From an uncultured Pelagibacteraceae bacterium (GTDB lineage Bacteria > Pseudomonadota > Alphaproteobacteria > Pelagibacterales > Pelagibacteraceae): a DNA stretch of 9,968 bases. Location: NCBI GenBank assembly GCA_902632875.1, contig CACPEI010000017.1, positions 1-9,968 of the forward strand, read 5' to 3'. A program made the translations under genes and the position numbers. Numbering within the stretch: the first letter of the stretch is position 1; each line of letters starts with the position of its first letter. The notes under the pieces were generated by a model. The model did not search any database. It saw nothing but the letters and a program-made list of their open reading frames with translations, and had not been told where the DNA came from. Below are positions 1 to 6,948 of the stretch, in pieces.

Positions 1-1722
1 TTTGTGAACTTCTCTATAACTAATTTTTGTATCTTTTCCGTCACACCAGGCAAGAGTGTGTTGCATAAATTTATTATCATCTCTTTTTGGAAAGTCTTCT
101 CTCGCATGTGCTCCTCGACTTTCTTTTCGATTATAGGCAGAATCAACTGTAACTACAGCTTGTCTTATTAAATTATCAAATTCTAAAGTTTCAACTAAAT
201 CAGTGTTAAAAATTAGAGATTTATCTTTAACTGATAAAGAGTCTAGCCCATCATAAGTTTTTCTTATTTCATTAACACCTTCTTTAAGAGTTTTTTCAGT
301 TCTAAAAACAGCACACTTAGACTGCATAGTTTTCTGCATTGATAATCTTAATTCAGCTGTTCCGATATCGCCTTGTGAATTTCTTATTTTATCAAAACGA
401 TCTAAGCATTTTTGGGTTTCTGTTTCACTGATTTCCTCGTGTGGAGTTCCTGGTTTTATTAACTCTGCCGCGCGTTTAGCAGCTGCTCTACCAAAAACAA
501 CTAAATCAATTAATGAGTTTGAGCCAAGTCTGTTAGCACCATGAACTGATACACACGCTGCCTCACCTATTGCCATTAAACCTGGAACAGTTTTTTCTGA
601 ACCATTAACAGTTAATACCTCTGCTTTATAATTTGTTGGAATACCACCCATATTATAATGAACTGTTGGAACAACCGGAATTGGTTCTTTAGTAACATCT
701 ACATTAGCAAATAATCTCGCAGCATCAGTTATACCAGGTAACCTACTTTCGATAATATCCTTATCTAAGTGACTTAAATTAAGATGAACATGATCTTGAT
801 CTTTTCCAACTCCTCTTCCTTCATTAATCTCAATTGACATCGATCTACTCACAACATCTCTTGATGCTAAATCTTTTGCATTGGGGGCATATCTTTCCAT
901 AAATCTTTCACCCTTAGAATTTGTAAGATATCCTCCTTCACCTCTTGCGCCTTCTGTGATCAATGTGCCATGACCATAAATTCCTGTTGGATGAAACTGC
1001 ACAAATTCCATATCTTGTAATGGTAAACCTGCTCTTAATACCATTGCATTACCATCACCTGTACAAGTATGGGCTGATGTTGCAGAATAATATACTTTTC
1101 CATAACCACCTGTTGCAATTATAACGGTGTGTGCTCTAAATCTATGAATAGTTCCATCATTTAAATTCCAAGCAATTAGACCTTTGCACGCTCCATCTTT
1201 CATTAATAAATCTAATGCAAAATACTCAATAAAAAATTCTGTATTATGTTTTAAAGCTTGTCCATACAAAGTATGTAAAATTGCATGACCTGTTCTATCA
1301 GCGGCTGCACAAGTTCTTTGTACAATTCCGTTGCCATAATTTTTAGTCATACCACCAAATGGTCTTTGATAAATTTTTCCATCATCAGTTCTACTAAATG
1401 GAACACCATATTTTTCTAGCTCAATCACAGCCTTTGGTGCCTCTTTACAAAGATATTCAATACTATCCTGATCACCTAGCCAATCAGCTCCTTTAACTGT
1501 GTCGTACATATGCCAACGCCAATCATCCTCACCCATATTTCCTAAAGCAGCAGAAATACCGCCTTGTGCTGCAGAGGTGTGACTTCTAGTTGGAAAGACT
1601 TTTGAAATACAAGCTGTTTTTAATCCAGCCTCACTTAAACCAACCGCGGCCCTTAAACCAGAACCACCTGCTCCCAAGACTACTACATCGTATTCATGAT
1701 CTATTATTTTGTAAGAACTCAT
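1..1722 (-). CDS. sdhA: Succinate dehydrogenase flavoprotein subunit, 3'-truncated by window edge
   Basis: This is the flavoprotein of succinate:quinone oxidoreductase (TCA cycle and respiratory complex II), which oxidises succinate to fumarate at a covalently bound FAD on the cytoplasmic face of the inner membrane. The visible 574 codons run open to the window edge; the last ones encode SYREVHK, so about 20 C-terminal residues should be missing (family about 590-600 aa). Visible motifs are the FAD dinucleotide fold GAGGSGLRA (17-25), the flavinylation motif RSHT with H48, substrate loop HPTG (H244), RDVV with R288 matching the E. coli catalytic Arg286, HYNMGG (H355) and [10 protein letters not shown] (R398). 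All catalytic residues are therefore present. The ATG at 1722 overlaps the sdhD stop as ATGA, suggesting translational coupling; there is no Shine-Dalgarno of its own. sdhB should follow beyond the edge. Identity is close to certain. Confidence 0.97.
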   Translation of the reverse strand, partial: MSSYKIIDHEYDVVVLGAGGSGLRAAVGLSEAGLKTACISKVFPTRSHTSAAQGGISAALGNMGEDDWRWHMYDTVKGADWLGDQDSIEYLCKEAPKAVIELEKYGVPFSRTDDGKIYQRPFGGMTKNYGNGIVQRTCAAADRTGHAILHTLYGQALKHNTEFFIEYFALDLLMKDGACKGLIAWNLNDGTIHRFRAHTVIIATGGYGKVYYSATSAHTCTGDGNAMVLRAGLPLQDMEFVQFHPTGIYGHGTLITEGARGEGGYLTNSKGERFMERYAPNAKDLASRDVVSRSMSIEINEGRGVGKDQDHVHLNLSHLDKDIIESRLPGITDAARLFANVDVTKEPIPVVPTVHYNMGGIPTNYKAEVLTVNGSEKTVPGLMAIGEAACVSVHGANRLGSNSLIDLVVFGRAAAKRAAELIKPGTPHEEISETETQKCLDRFDKIRNSQGDIGTAELRLSMQKTMQSKCAVFRTEKTLKEGVNEIRKTYDGLDSLSVKDKSLIFNTDLVETLEFDNLIRQAVVTVDSAYNRKESRGAHAREDFPKRDDNKFMQHTLAWCDGKDTKISYREVHK

Positions 1723-2042
1723 AAGTTAATTAATAATATAATTGTAATTAATGGAATTACCACAGCTGATACGTATAAAAAACCATTTGCGACATTTTTG
1801 ATTTTATAATCTTTAATATAATCCTCAAAAACCTCACTAATACTTAATGCTGAAAAGAAATATGCAGTAATAATAAATAAGCTAAATAAAAACTTAGATA
1901 ATGGATTCGTAAAAAATTCTAATACCCCTAAATAGCTCTGATCATAAATACTTATAAAATTTAAAATAAACCAGCCCATTAATGGAACTAATATTGCTCC
2001 ACTTATTTTTAAAAAAATCCATTTTTTTGTTGCAGCAATCAT
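1719..2042 (-). CDS. sdhD: Succinate dehydrogenase membrane anchor SdhD (apparently lacks heme ligand)
   Basis: This is the small membrane anchor that, with SdhC, holds SdhAB to the membrane and forms the ubiquinone site. From the ATG at 2042 it is 107 aa, with three hydrophobic segments at about 10-30, 50-69 and 85-105. The frame also opens at a TTG at 2063 (114 aa, overlapping sdhC by 20 bases). I prefer the ATG because it follows the sdhC stop after one base (TAAAATG) and the upstream TTG has no ribosome site. The fingerprint VFEDYIKD (71-78) matches E. coli VLTDYVK, keeping the quinone-site Asp and Tyr (D74, Y75). The heme b ligand expected eight residues before this block (E. coli His71) is F63, and the protein has no histidine or cysteine at all. 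The call rests mainly on position between sdhC and sdhA, topology and the DY motif. Confidence 0.9.
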   Translation of the reverse strand: MIAATKKWIFLKISGAILVPLMGWFILNFISIYDQSYLGVLEFFTNPLSKFLFSLFIITAYFFSALSISEVFEDYIKDYKIKNVANGFLYVSAVVIPLITIILLINL

Positions 2043-2043
2043 T

Positions 2044-2427
2044 TTAAAATAAATTTTTTCCAATTAAATATAAAATTATAGTAAAAAAAATTGATCCAAT
2101 AATTACTAAAAGACCAGTTATTTTAGTTGTCTTAAGTTCAAATCCATAACCTAAGTCCATTCCCAAATGTCTTATCTCACTTAAAATTTGAAAACAAAAA
2201 GACCAAGTCAAACCTAAAGTAATAAATTTTCCAATCTGAGAATTTAATAACAAATTAATAGCTTCATAATTATTTTCACCTAATAATAGTGAAGATGCCC
2301 ACAAACAAATTAATGTAATCCCAATTATATTTATTATACCAGTAATCCTGTGTGAAATGGATACTAAAGACGAAATATGCCATTTATAAACTTGTATATG
2401 AGGAGATAATGGTTTTTTATTTTCCAT
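2044..2427 (-). CDS. sdhC: Succinate dehydrogenase cytochrome b556-type subunit SdhC (heme ligand position is Gln)
   Basis: This is the larger membrane anchor of complex II, 127 aa, normal for the family, with three hydrophobic segments at about 31-49, 66-84 and 103-123. Family signatures are the N-terminal PLSPHIQVYKW (6-16), the SISHRITG block (23-30), where S23 and R27 match E. coli quinone-site Ser27 and Arg31, and IRHLGMDLGYG (85-95), matching E. coli IRHMMMDFGY. Read against E. coli, heme ligand His84 falls on Q80 (codon CAA at 2190-2188), so this subunit seems to have lost its heme b ligand. Remaining histidines are H10, H17, H26 and H87. The ATG at 2427 lies inside the end of asd (11-base overlap) with no clear Shine-Dalgarno, so translation is probably coupled to asd. 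sdhD follows one base after the stop. Confidence 0.95.
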   Translation of the reverse strand: MENKKPLSPHIQVYKWHISSLVSISHRITGIINIIGITLICLWASSLLLGENNYEAINLLLNSQIGKFITLGLTWSFCFQILSEIRHLGMDLGYGFELKTTKITGLLVIIGSIFFTIILYLIGKNLF

Positions 2428-3424
2428 GGTAATTGTTTTTAATTACTGTTTCTGCAATTTCCACAGCATTCAAAGCAGCTCCCCTCAAAAGATTGTCAGA
2501 AACGATCCATAAATTTAATCCGTTTTTAATTGTTTTATCTTCTCTTATCCTTGAAATAAAAGTTTCATCCATTCCCTCTGCTTCAATTGGAGTTGAATAA
2601 CCACCGTCATGTCTTTCATCAATAACTTTACAACCTTCAAAATTATTTAAAATATCTCTTACCTTTTCCAGAGTAAAAGGTTTTTCGAATTGCAGGTTAA
2701 CTGACTCAGAATGAGAAACAGAGATTGGTAATCTCACACATGTCGCTGTTAAATCAATTTTAGTATCTAAAATTTTTTTAGTTTCGTTCATTATTTTTAA
2801 CTCTTCTTTAGTATAACCATCATCTGCAAATTGATCGATATGAGGGATGGCATTAAAAGCTATTTGTTTTGTAAAATTTTTAGATGATACTTTTTTACCA
2901 TCTAAAACTAGTTTGGTTTGCTCAATAAGTTCATCCATTGGAGCTTTTCCACCTCCAGAAACTGATTGATAAGTAGACACGACAATTCTTTTGATAATAA
3001 ATAGATCATGTAAAGGTTTAAGAACAATTACTAATTGAGCTGTTGAACAATTCGGATTTGCAATAATATTTTTTTTAATTTTTTTTAGATCATTTGAATT
3101 TACTTGTGGAACTATCAAGGGTACTTCTGGATCCATTCTAAAAAAACTAGAGTTATCAATTACCAAGCAATTTTTGGCTGCTCTTTCAGCAAATTTTTCA
3201 GAAATTTTTCCACCAGCTGCAAAAAAAGCAATATTAACTTTTGAGAAATCAAAATTTTCTAAATCAAGGACATCCATTTCCTTACCTCTAAAAACAATTT
3301 TTTTTCCAACACTTTTTGAGGACGCAACTAAATATAAATTATCTATAGAAAATTCTTTTCTCTCCAAAATTTCCAATGTTTTCCTGCCAACATTTCCTGT
3401 TGCTCCTACAATTGCAATATTCAT
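2417..3424 (-). CDS. asd: Aspartate-semialdehyde dehydrogenase
   Basis: This enzyme reduces aspartyl phosphate to aspartate-semialdehyde with NADPH in the cytoplasm, the branch point to lysine/diaminopimelate, threonine and methionine. At 335 aa it is normal for the short bacterial type. Visible are the N-terminal nucleotide-binding GATGNVGR (7-14), FFAAGG (67-72), the catalytic cysteine C126 in NPNCST, TYQSVSGGGK (151-160), NETKKI (213-218) and the catalytic base H238 in RLPISVSHSESV, all in the expected order. The start is fixed because the Rossmann strand begins at residue 2. It starts 15 bases after the dmdA stop and overlaps sdhC by 11 bases. Its usual alphaproteobacterial neighbour leuB lies upstream of the DMSP cassette instead. 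Nothing suggests loss of activity. Confidence 0.97.
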   Translation of the reverse strand: MNIAIVGATGNVGRKTLEILERKEFSIDNLYLVASSKSVGKKIVFRGKEMDVLDLENFDFSKVNIAFFAAGGKISEKFAERAAKNCLVIDNSSFFRMDPEVPLIVPQVNSNDLKKIKKNIIANPNCSTAQLVIVLKPLHDLFIIKRIVVSTYQSVSGGGKAPMDELIEQTKLVLDGKKVSSKNFTKQIAFNAIPHIDQFADDGYTKEELKIMNETKKILDTKIDLTATCVRLPISVSHSESVNLQFEKPFTLEKVRDILNNFEGCKVIDERHDGGYSTPIEAEGMDETFISRIREDKTIKNGLNLWIVSDNLLRGAALNAVEIAETVIKNNYHGK

Positions 3425-3439
3425 GATGTAGCTTTTATA

Positions 3440-4549
3440 CTAGATGAAAGGTAAATCGCAAACTTTAACACTTAAGGAATTTCCATCAATTTCAATGACA
3501 CCCGTTGCTAATGGTTTGCAATATGGCTTATTTATCATTGCTATTCCTATAACCTTTTTAAAATGTGGTGAATAACAAGCAGATCGTAACTCTCCAATGA
3601 AACTTCCTTTATCATCTTTAATTTTCAAAGATTTAGTTAAATTAATTTTGTCAGCTTCAATATAAATACCCATTAACTTTCTTTTTATTCCAGCAGCTTT
3701 TATTTCTTTTAATTTTTGCTTGCCTAAAAATTGTACTTCTGAGTCTAAATTCACATACTTTTCAAAACCACATTCAAAAGGATTATCATTATTGTCAAAA
3801 TCATTTCCGTAGGATAATAAACCACTCTCAATTCTTTCAATAAGATTGGGGCAGCCAGGTTTTAAGTTGAATTCTTTGCCTATTTCAAAAAAATGATCGT
3901 ATAAATCTAAGCCTGATTGCGTATTTTCTACATATATCTCAAATCCACCTTGCTTTGACCATCCAGATCGTGCAATCAAATGCTTTACACCTTTGAATTC
4001 ATAATAATCAAAACCAAAAAATTTTAATTCTGTAATTTTTTTTCCAAAAACTTTTTCCATTAAACTAAATGATTTTGGCCCCTGTATAGCAATTATATCT
4101 ACATTAGGTTCAAAGATTTTTACTTGAAAATTATTTCCAGAGGCGAGACCTTTTGCAAAAAAAATAACATCAGAGTCTGCGATTGAAATCCACCATTTAT
4201 CATCGGCTATTTTTAAAATCACGGGGTCATTTACTAAATTACCATCATCATCAATTATTGGGCAGTAATAACATCTTCCAATTTTTGATTTAGACAAATC
4301 TCTACAAGTCATTAACTGAACGAGTTTCGCTGCATCGACGCCTGAAATTTCAACTTGTCTTTCTGCTGCTACATCCCAAACTTGAACATCTTTTTTAAGA
4401 TGATCACAAGAATCTTCTATTGACCCAAAAGCAGCTGGTAACAACATGTGATTGTAAACCGTATAAGCGGTAACTCCTTGTCTCTCTATTCTTGAGGTAT
4501 ATGGTGAGCTTCTAATTCTTCTAGATTTTGCTATTGAATAATTTTTCAT
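3440..4549 (-). CDS. dmdA: Dimethylsulfoniopropionate demethylase DmdA
   Basis: DmdA transfers a methyl group from DMSP to tetrahydrofolate, giving 3-methylmercaptopropionate and 5-methyl-THF, and commits DMSP to demethylation rather than DMS release. It is a GcvT-fold protein of 369 aa: GCV_T domain about 30-260, C-terminal barrel about 285-365. Long stretches match what I remember of Pelagibacter ubique DmdA: the N-terminal [38 protein letters not shown] (80-99), [12 protein letters not shown] (251-262) and the terminal VCDLPFI. W197 and Y206 are present at positions I recall as lining the DMSP pocket (from memory). The acidic pair typical of true GcvT is N107-D108 in NDPV, in line with DmdA rather than a glycine-cleavage aminomethyltransferase. 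Its ATG overlaps the hydrolase stop as ATGA. No regulator gene is adjacent. An ordinary GcvT is the only alternative and is unlikely given the dmdB and dmdC neighbours. Confidence 0.96.
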   Translation of the reverse strand: MKNYSIAKSRRIRSSPYTSRIERQGVTAYTVYNHMLLPAAFGSIEDSCDHLKKDVQVWDVAAERQVEISGVDAAKLVQLMTCRDLSKSKIGRCYYCPIIDDDGNLVNDPVILKIADDKWWISIADSDVIFFAKGLASGNNFQVKIFEPNVDIIAIQGPKSFSLMEKVFGKKITELKFFGFDYYEFKGVKHLIARSGWSKQGGFEIYVENTQSGLDLYDHFFEIGKEFNLKPGCPNLIERIESGLLSYGNDFDNNDNPFECGFEKYVNLDSEVQFLGKQKLKEIKAAGIKRKLMGIYIEADKINLTKSLKIKDDKGSFIGELRSACYSPHFKKVIGIAMINKPYCKPLATGVIEIDGNSLSVKVCDLPFI

Positions 4550-5322
4550 GATTTTAAAAACTCTAAAATCTTTTCTCGCATTTCAAAAGCTTTTTCAATC
4601 ATAATCATGTGTCCACATCCTTTAATTACATGAGTTATTGAGTTGTCTATCAAGTTTGAAAATTTTTTTCCTGCATCTAAGTTAACCATCTTGTCAAATT
4701 CTCCAAAAATTAACAATGTAGGAAATCCTATGTTTTTTGCAGCTTCAGAGCCATTTGAATAATTATTGCACGCAACTAAATCGACCGCTAGTATTTCACT
4801 TATATCTCGAGGTGATTGAATAATTTTTTCTACCGGATTTCCACCTATAAATTTTTTTGAACCTTCGTAGCCCCATTTCATCATCAATTTGACTGCATCC
4901 GAGTCACCATTTTGCGCAAGATTAATCAAATCAGGATGAACTGGCATTTTATCTGAGCCTCCTACAAAAACTGATTTTTTAACTCTATTTTTGAATTTAC
5001 GAGAATATTCAAGTATCTCTAGACAGCCTTGTGAATGACCAACTAAAATTAAATCATTGAGATTTAAAAAATTAAATACTCCCTCCAACCAATCAGATAT
5101 TTTTTCGATACTTTCTAGACAAGGACCATCTGATTGACCGTGTCCAGGAAGGTCAATCGAAAATACATTAAAATTTTTGTTTGAAAAAAACTGCTCGGTC
5201 AAAGACCAAACAATATGGGATAGACCACTACCATGAAGAAATATAATAGTATCTTTTTTGGGATCTACACCTTGTCCAGCATCAGATGCGTGAATATTCT
5301 TATTATTAATTTGAAATATCAA
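4546..5322 (-). CDS. Alpha/beta-fold hydrolase of unknown substrate in the DMSP cassette
   Basis: A single-domain cytoplasmic alpha/beta hydrolase, 258 aa, with no signal peptide. The catalytic triad is readable: nucleophile S97 in VGHSQG (94-99), acid D210 in GEFDKM, base H238 in GCGHM; the oxyanion region is HGSG (30-33), and [10 protein letters not shown] (57-66) is typical of the family. Residues about 125-190 form the cap. The motifs do not fix a substrate: esterase, thioesterase, C-C hydrolase and lactonase all remain possible. The start is unusual: the first codon is TTG at 5322, there is an in-frame TAA just upstream, the next ATG is about 125 codons in, and TAGG lies seven bases before the TTG. 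The gene begins 8 bases after dmdB and overlaps dmdA by 4, so a role in DMSP or methylmercaptopropionate metabolism is inferred from context only. Confidence 0.9.
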   Translation of the reverse strand: MIFQINNKNIHASDAGQGVDPKKDTIIFLHGSGLSHIVWSLTEQFFSNKNFNVFSIDLPGHGQSDGPCLESIEKISDWLEGVFNFLNLNDLILVGHSQGCLEILEYSRKFKNRVKKSVFVGGSDKMPVHPDLINLAQNGDSDAVKLMMKWGYEGSKKFIGGNPVEKIIQSPRDISEILAVDLVACNNYSNGSEAAKNIGFPTLLIFGEFDKMVNLDAGKKFSNLIDNSITHVIKGCGHMIMIEKAFEMREKILEFLKS

Positions 5323-5329
5323 TTAATTA

Positions 5330-5333
5330 CCTA
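5330..5333 (-). promoter_or_regulatory. Ribosome-binding site supporting the TTG start of the hydrolase
   Basis: On the coding strand TAGG overlaps the TAG stop of dmdB and is followed by a seven-base spacer (TAATTAA) and then the TTG at 5322. It is the only Shine-Dalgarno-like element here, and the TAA within the spacer is in frame with the hydrolase, so no start further upstream is possible. It is a short, partial match, so this is modest evidence. Confidence 0.45.
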
Positions 5334-6947
5334 AAATTTTTTTCTAAGCTCAAACTTTTGAATCTTACCAGTTGAAGTTTTTGGCAATTCACAAAAGACA
5401 ACCTGTTTTGGTACTTTAAAGCCGGCAAGAGTTTCCTTACAAAAACTGATTAATTCTTTTTCTGATACTGGTTTATCTTTAACTGCCTCAATAAACGCGC
5501 AAGGCACTTCTCCCCATTTTTCGTCAGGTTTAGCAACAACGGCAGCAATAGAGACTGAAGGGTGTTTAGCTAGAGTGTTCTCTATTTCAATTGAAGATAT
5601 GTTCTCACCCCCAGAAATAATAATATCTTTTGATCTGTCTTGAATTTTAACATATCCATCTGGATGCATCACTGCCAAATCACCAGAATGAAACCAGCCA
5701 CCACCCATGGCTTTATCAGTTGCATCTTTGTCTTTGAAATATCCTTTCATCACAATATTCCCTTTAATCATAATTTCCCCAATAGTTTTTCCATCAGACG
5801 GCACTTCTTTCATAGTTTCTGGATCCATAACTGCTATTCCCTCAGTATTCGGGTACCTAACTCCTTGTCTTGCTTTAATTTCATTTTGTCTTTCCTCATC
5901 AAATTCGTTCCAAGCATCATTCCAAGCACACTGAGTTACATGGCCATATGTTTCTGTTAAACCATAAACATGCATTACTTCGAACCCAAGTTCTTTCATT
6001 TTTTTAAAAATTATACTGGGTGGTGGAGCTCCTGCTGTAAGCACATAAACTTTTTGTCTCAATTTTTTTTTATGAGAATCTGGTGCCCCTGTAATCATAT
6101 TCAACACAATAGGAGCACCTCCAAAATGAGTCACGTTATACTTTTCTATTAAATCAAATATTTTTTTAACATCAATGTTTCTAAGACAAATTGTCCTTCC
6201 ATTTAACATAGGAACAGTCCATGGATAGCCCCATCCATTACAATGAAACATTGGGACTATGGTCAAAAAATTTAATCTATTAGGCATATTCCATGCAACA
6301 GCACTTCCAGTTGACATCAAATATGATCCCCTATGATGATAGACAACACCTTTTGGATTTCCTGTGGTGCCAGATGTATAGCTCAGTGATATTGCCTGCC
6401 ATTCATCGTCTGGCATTTTCCAGTTATAATTTTCATCACCGGTATTTAAGAAACTCTCATATTCTAGATCACCAATTTTTTCACACTTCGATTGATCTGC
6501 AAATTTATCATTTATATCAATTATTGTGATTTTTTTTTTTAAAGTGGTTAGTGCTTTCTTAACCTCGACATGAAGTTGTCTATCTACAACTAAGACTTTA
6601 GCTTCACTATGATTTAAAATATAAGCGATAGTTTTTGCATCCAATCTAATATTAATTGTATTCAATACTGCACCAGTCATTGGAACTGAATAATGACCCT
6701 CAAAAATTTCGGGAGTATTAAAAGCTAAAAATGAAACAGTATCACCTTTTCCTACACCAATTTTATTTAAAGCGCTTGCGAATTTTACAGTTCGTTTGTA
6801 GACCTGATCCCATGTAAATTTTCTATCCTCATAAATAAGAGCCTCATAATTTGGATAAATTTCTTTAGCTCTTTTTAAAAAGGTTAACGGTGTTAGTGGA
6901 ACATAATTGGCATTATTTTTATCTAAGTTAGTATCGTAAATACTCAT
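5331..6947 (-). CDS. dmdB: 3-methylmercaptopropionyl-CoA ligase (DmdB-type acyl-CoA synthetase)
   Basis: An AMP-forming acyl-CoA ligase of the ANL superfamily, 538 aa. In this cassette it should activate 3-methylmercaptopropionate with ATP and CoA, the second step of DMSP demethylation. Motifs in order: P-loop TSGTTGNPKG (191-200), VPMFHCNGW (231-239, holding H235 and W239 in the acyl-pocket region), VYGLTET (328-334), the GWFHSGDLA motif (417-425), the hinge region DRSKDIIISGGENIS (437-451) and catalytic K528 in TSTGK. All core residues are intact. The family includes many medium-chain fatty acyl-CoA ligases, so sequence alone gives only 'acyl-CoA ligase'; DmdB follows from length, overall resemblance and position between dmdC and dmdA. 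The ATG at 6947 follows the dmdC stop by one base (TAGAATG), so translation is probably coupled. The coding strand holds a run of 11 A at 6540-6530. Confidence 0.88.
   Translation of the reverse strand: MSIYDTNLDKNNANYVPLTPLTFLKRAKEIYPNYEALIYEDRKFTWDQVYKRTVKFASALNKIGVGKGDTVSFLAFNTPEIFEGHYSVPMTGAVLNTINIRLDAKTIAYILNHSEAKVLVVDRQLHVEVKKALTTLKKKITIIDINDKFADQSKCEKIGDLEYESFLNTGDENYNWKMPDDEWQAISLSYTSGTTGNPKGVVYHHRGSYLMSTGSAVAWNMPNRLNFLTIVPMFHCNGWGYPWTVPMLNGRTICLRNIDVKKIFDLIEKYNVTHFGGAPIVLNMITGAPDSHKKKLRQKVYVLTAGAPPPSIIFKKMKELGFEVMHVYGLTETYGHVTQCAWNDAWNEFDEERQNEIKARQGVRYPNTEGIAVMDPETMKEVPSDGKTIGEIMIKGNIVMKGYFKDKDATDKAMGGGWFHSGDLAVMHPDGYVKIQDRSKDIIISGGENISSIEIENTLAKHPSVSIAAVVAKPDEKWGEVPCAFIEAVKDKPVSEKELISFCKETLAGFKVPKQVVFCELPKTSTGKIQKFELRKKF
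6530..6540 (-). repeat. Run of 11 A on the coding strand of dmdB
   Basis: An 11-base homopolymer inside dmdB encodes the lysines of LKKKI (residues 136-140). The frame is intact as given. It is a plausible site of polymerase slippage or of sequencing and assembly indels. Confidence 0.9.
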
Positions 6948-6948
6948 T

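Noticed and set aside
3174..3431. Plus-strand open frame of 85 codons opposite the start of asd
   Set aside because: It lies wholly antisense to a well-supported gene with intact motifs, its product has no recognisable domain, and it has no ribosome site; it is a codon-bias shadow.
3425..3439. Possible terminator or promoter between dmdA and asd
   Set aside because: The 15-base gap has no inverted repeat or T run on the coding strand and is too short for a promoter; a promoter inside the end of dmdA cannot be excluded by eye.
3440..4549. Glycine cleavage T protein (GcvT) instead of DmdA
   Set aside because: The fold is shared, but the sequence matches remembered Pelagibacter DmdA over most of its length, the GcvT acidic pair is N-D, and neighbours are dmdB and dmdC rather than gcvH or gcvP.
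5640..5960. Two overlapping plus-strand open frames (5640-5960 and 5707-5934) opposite dmdB
   Set aside because: Both are antisense to conserved ligase motifs, are rich in Ser, Phe, His and Ile as expected from reading A-rich coding sequence backwards, and exclude each other.
5970..6529. Plus-strand open frames at 5970-6152 and 6293-6529
   Set aside because: They are antisense to dmdB, with unusual His- and Phe-rich composition and no domain or initiation signal.
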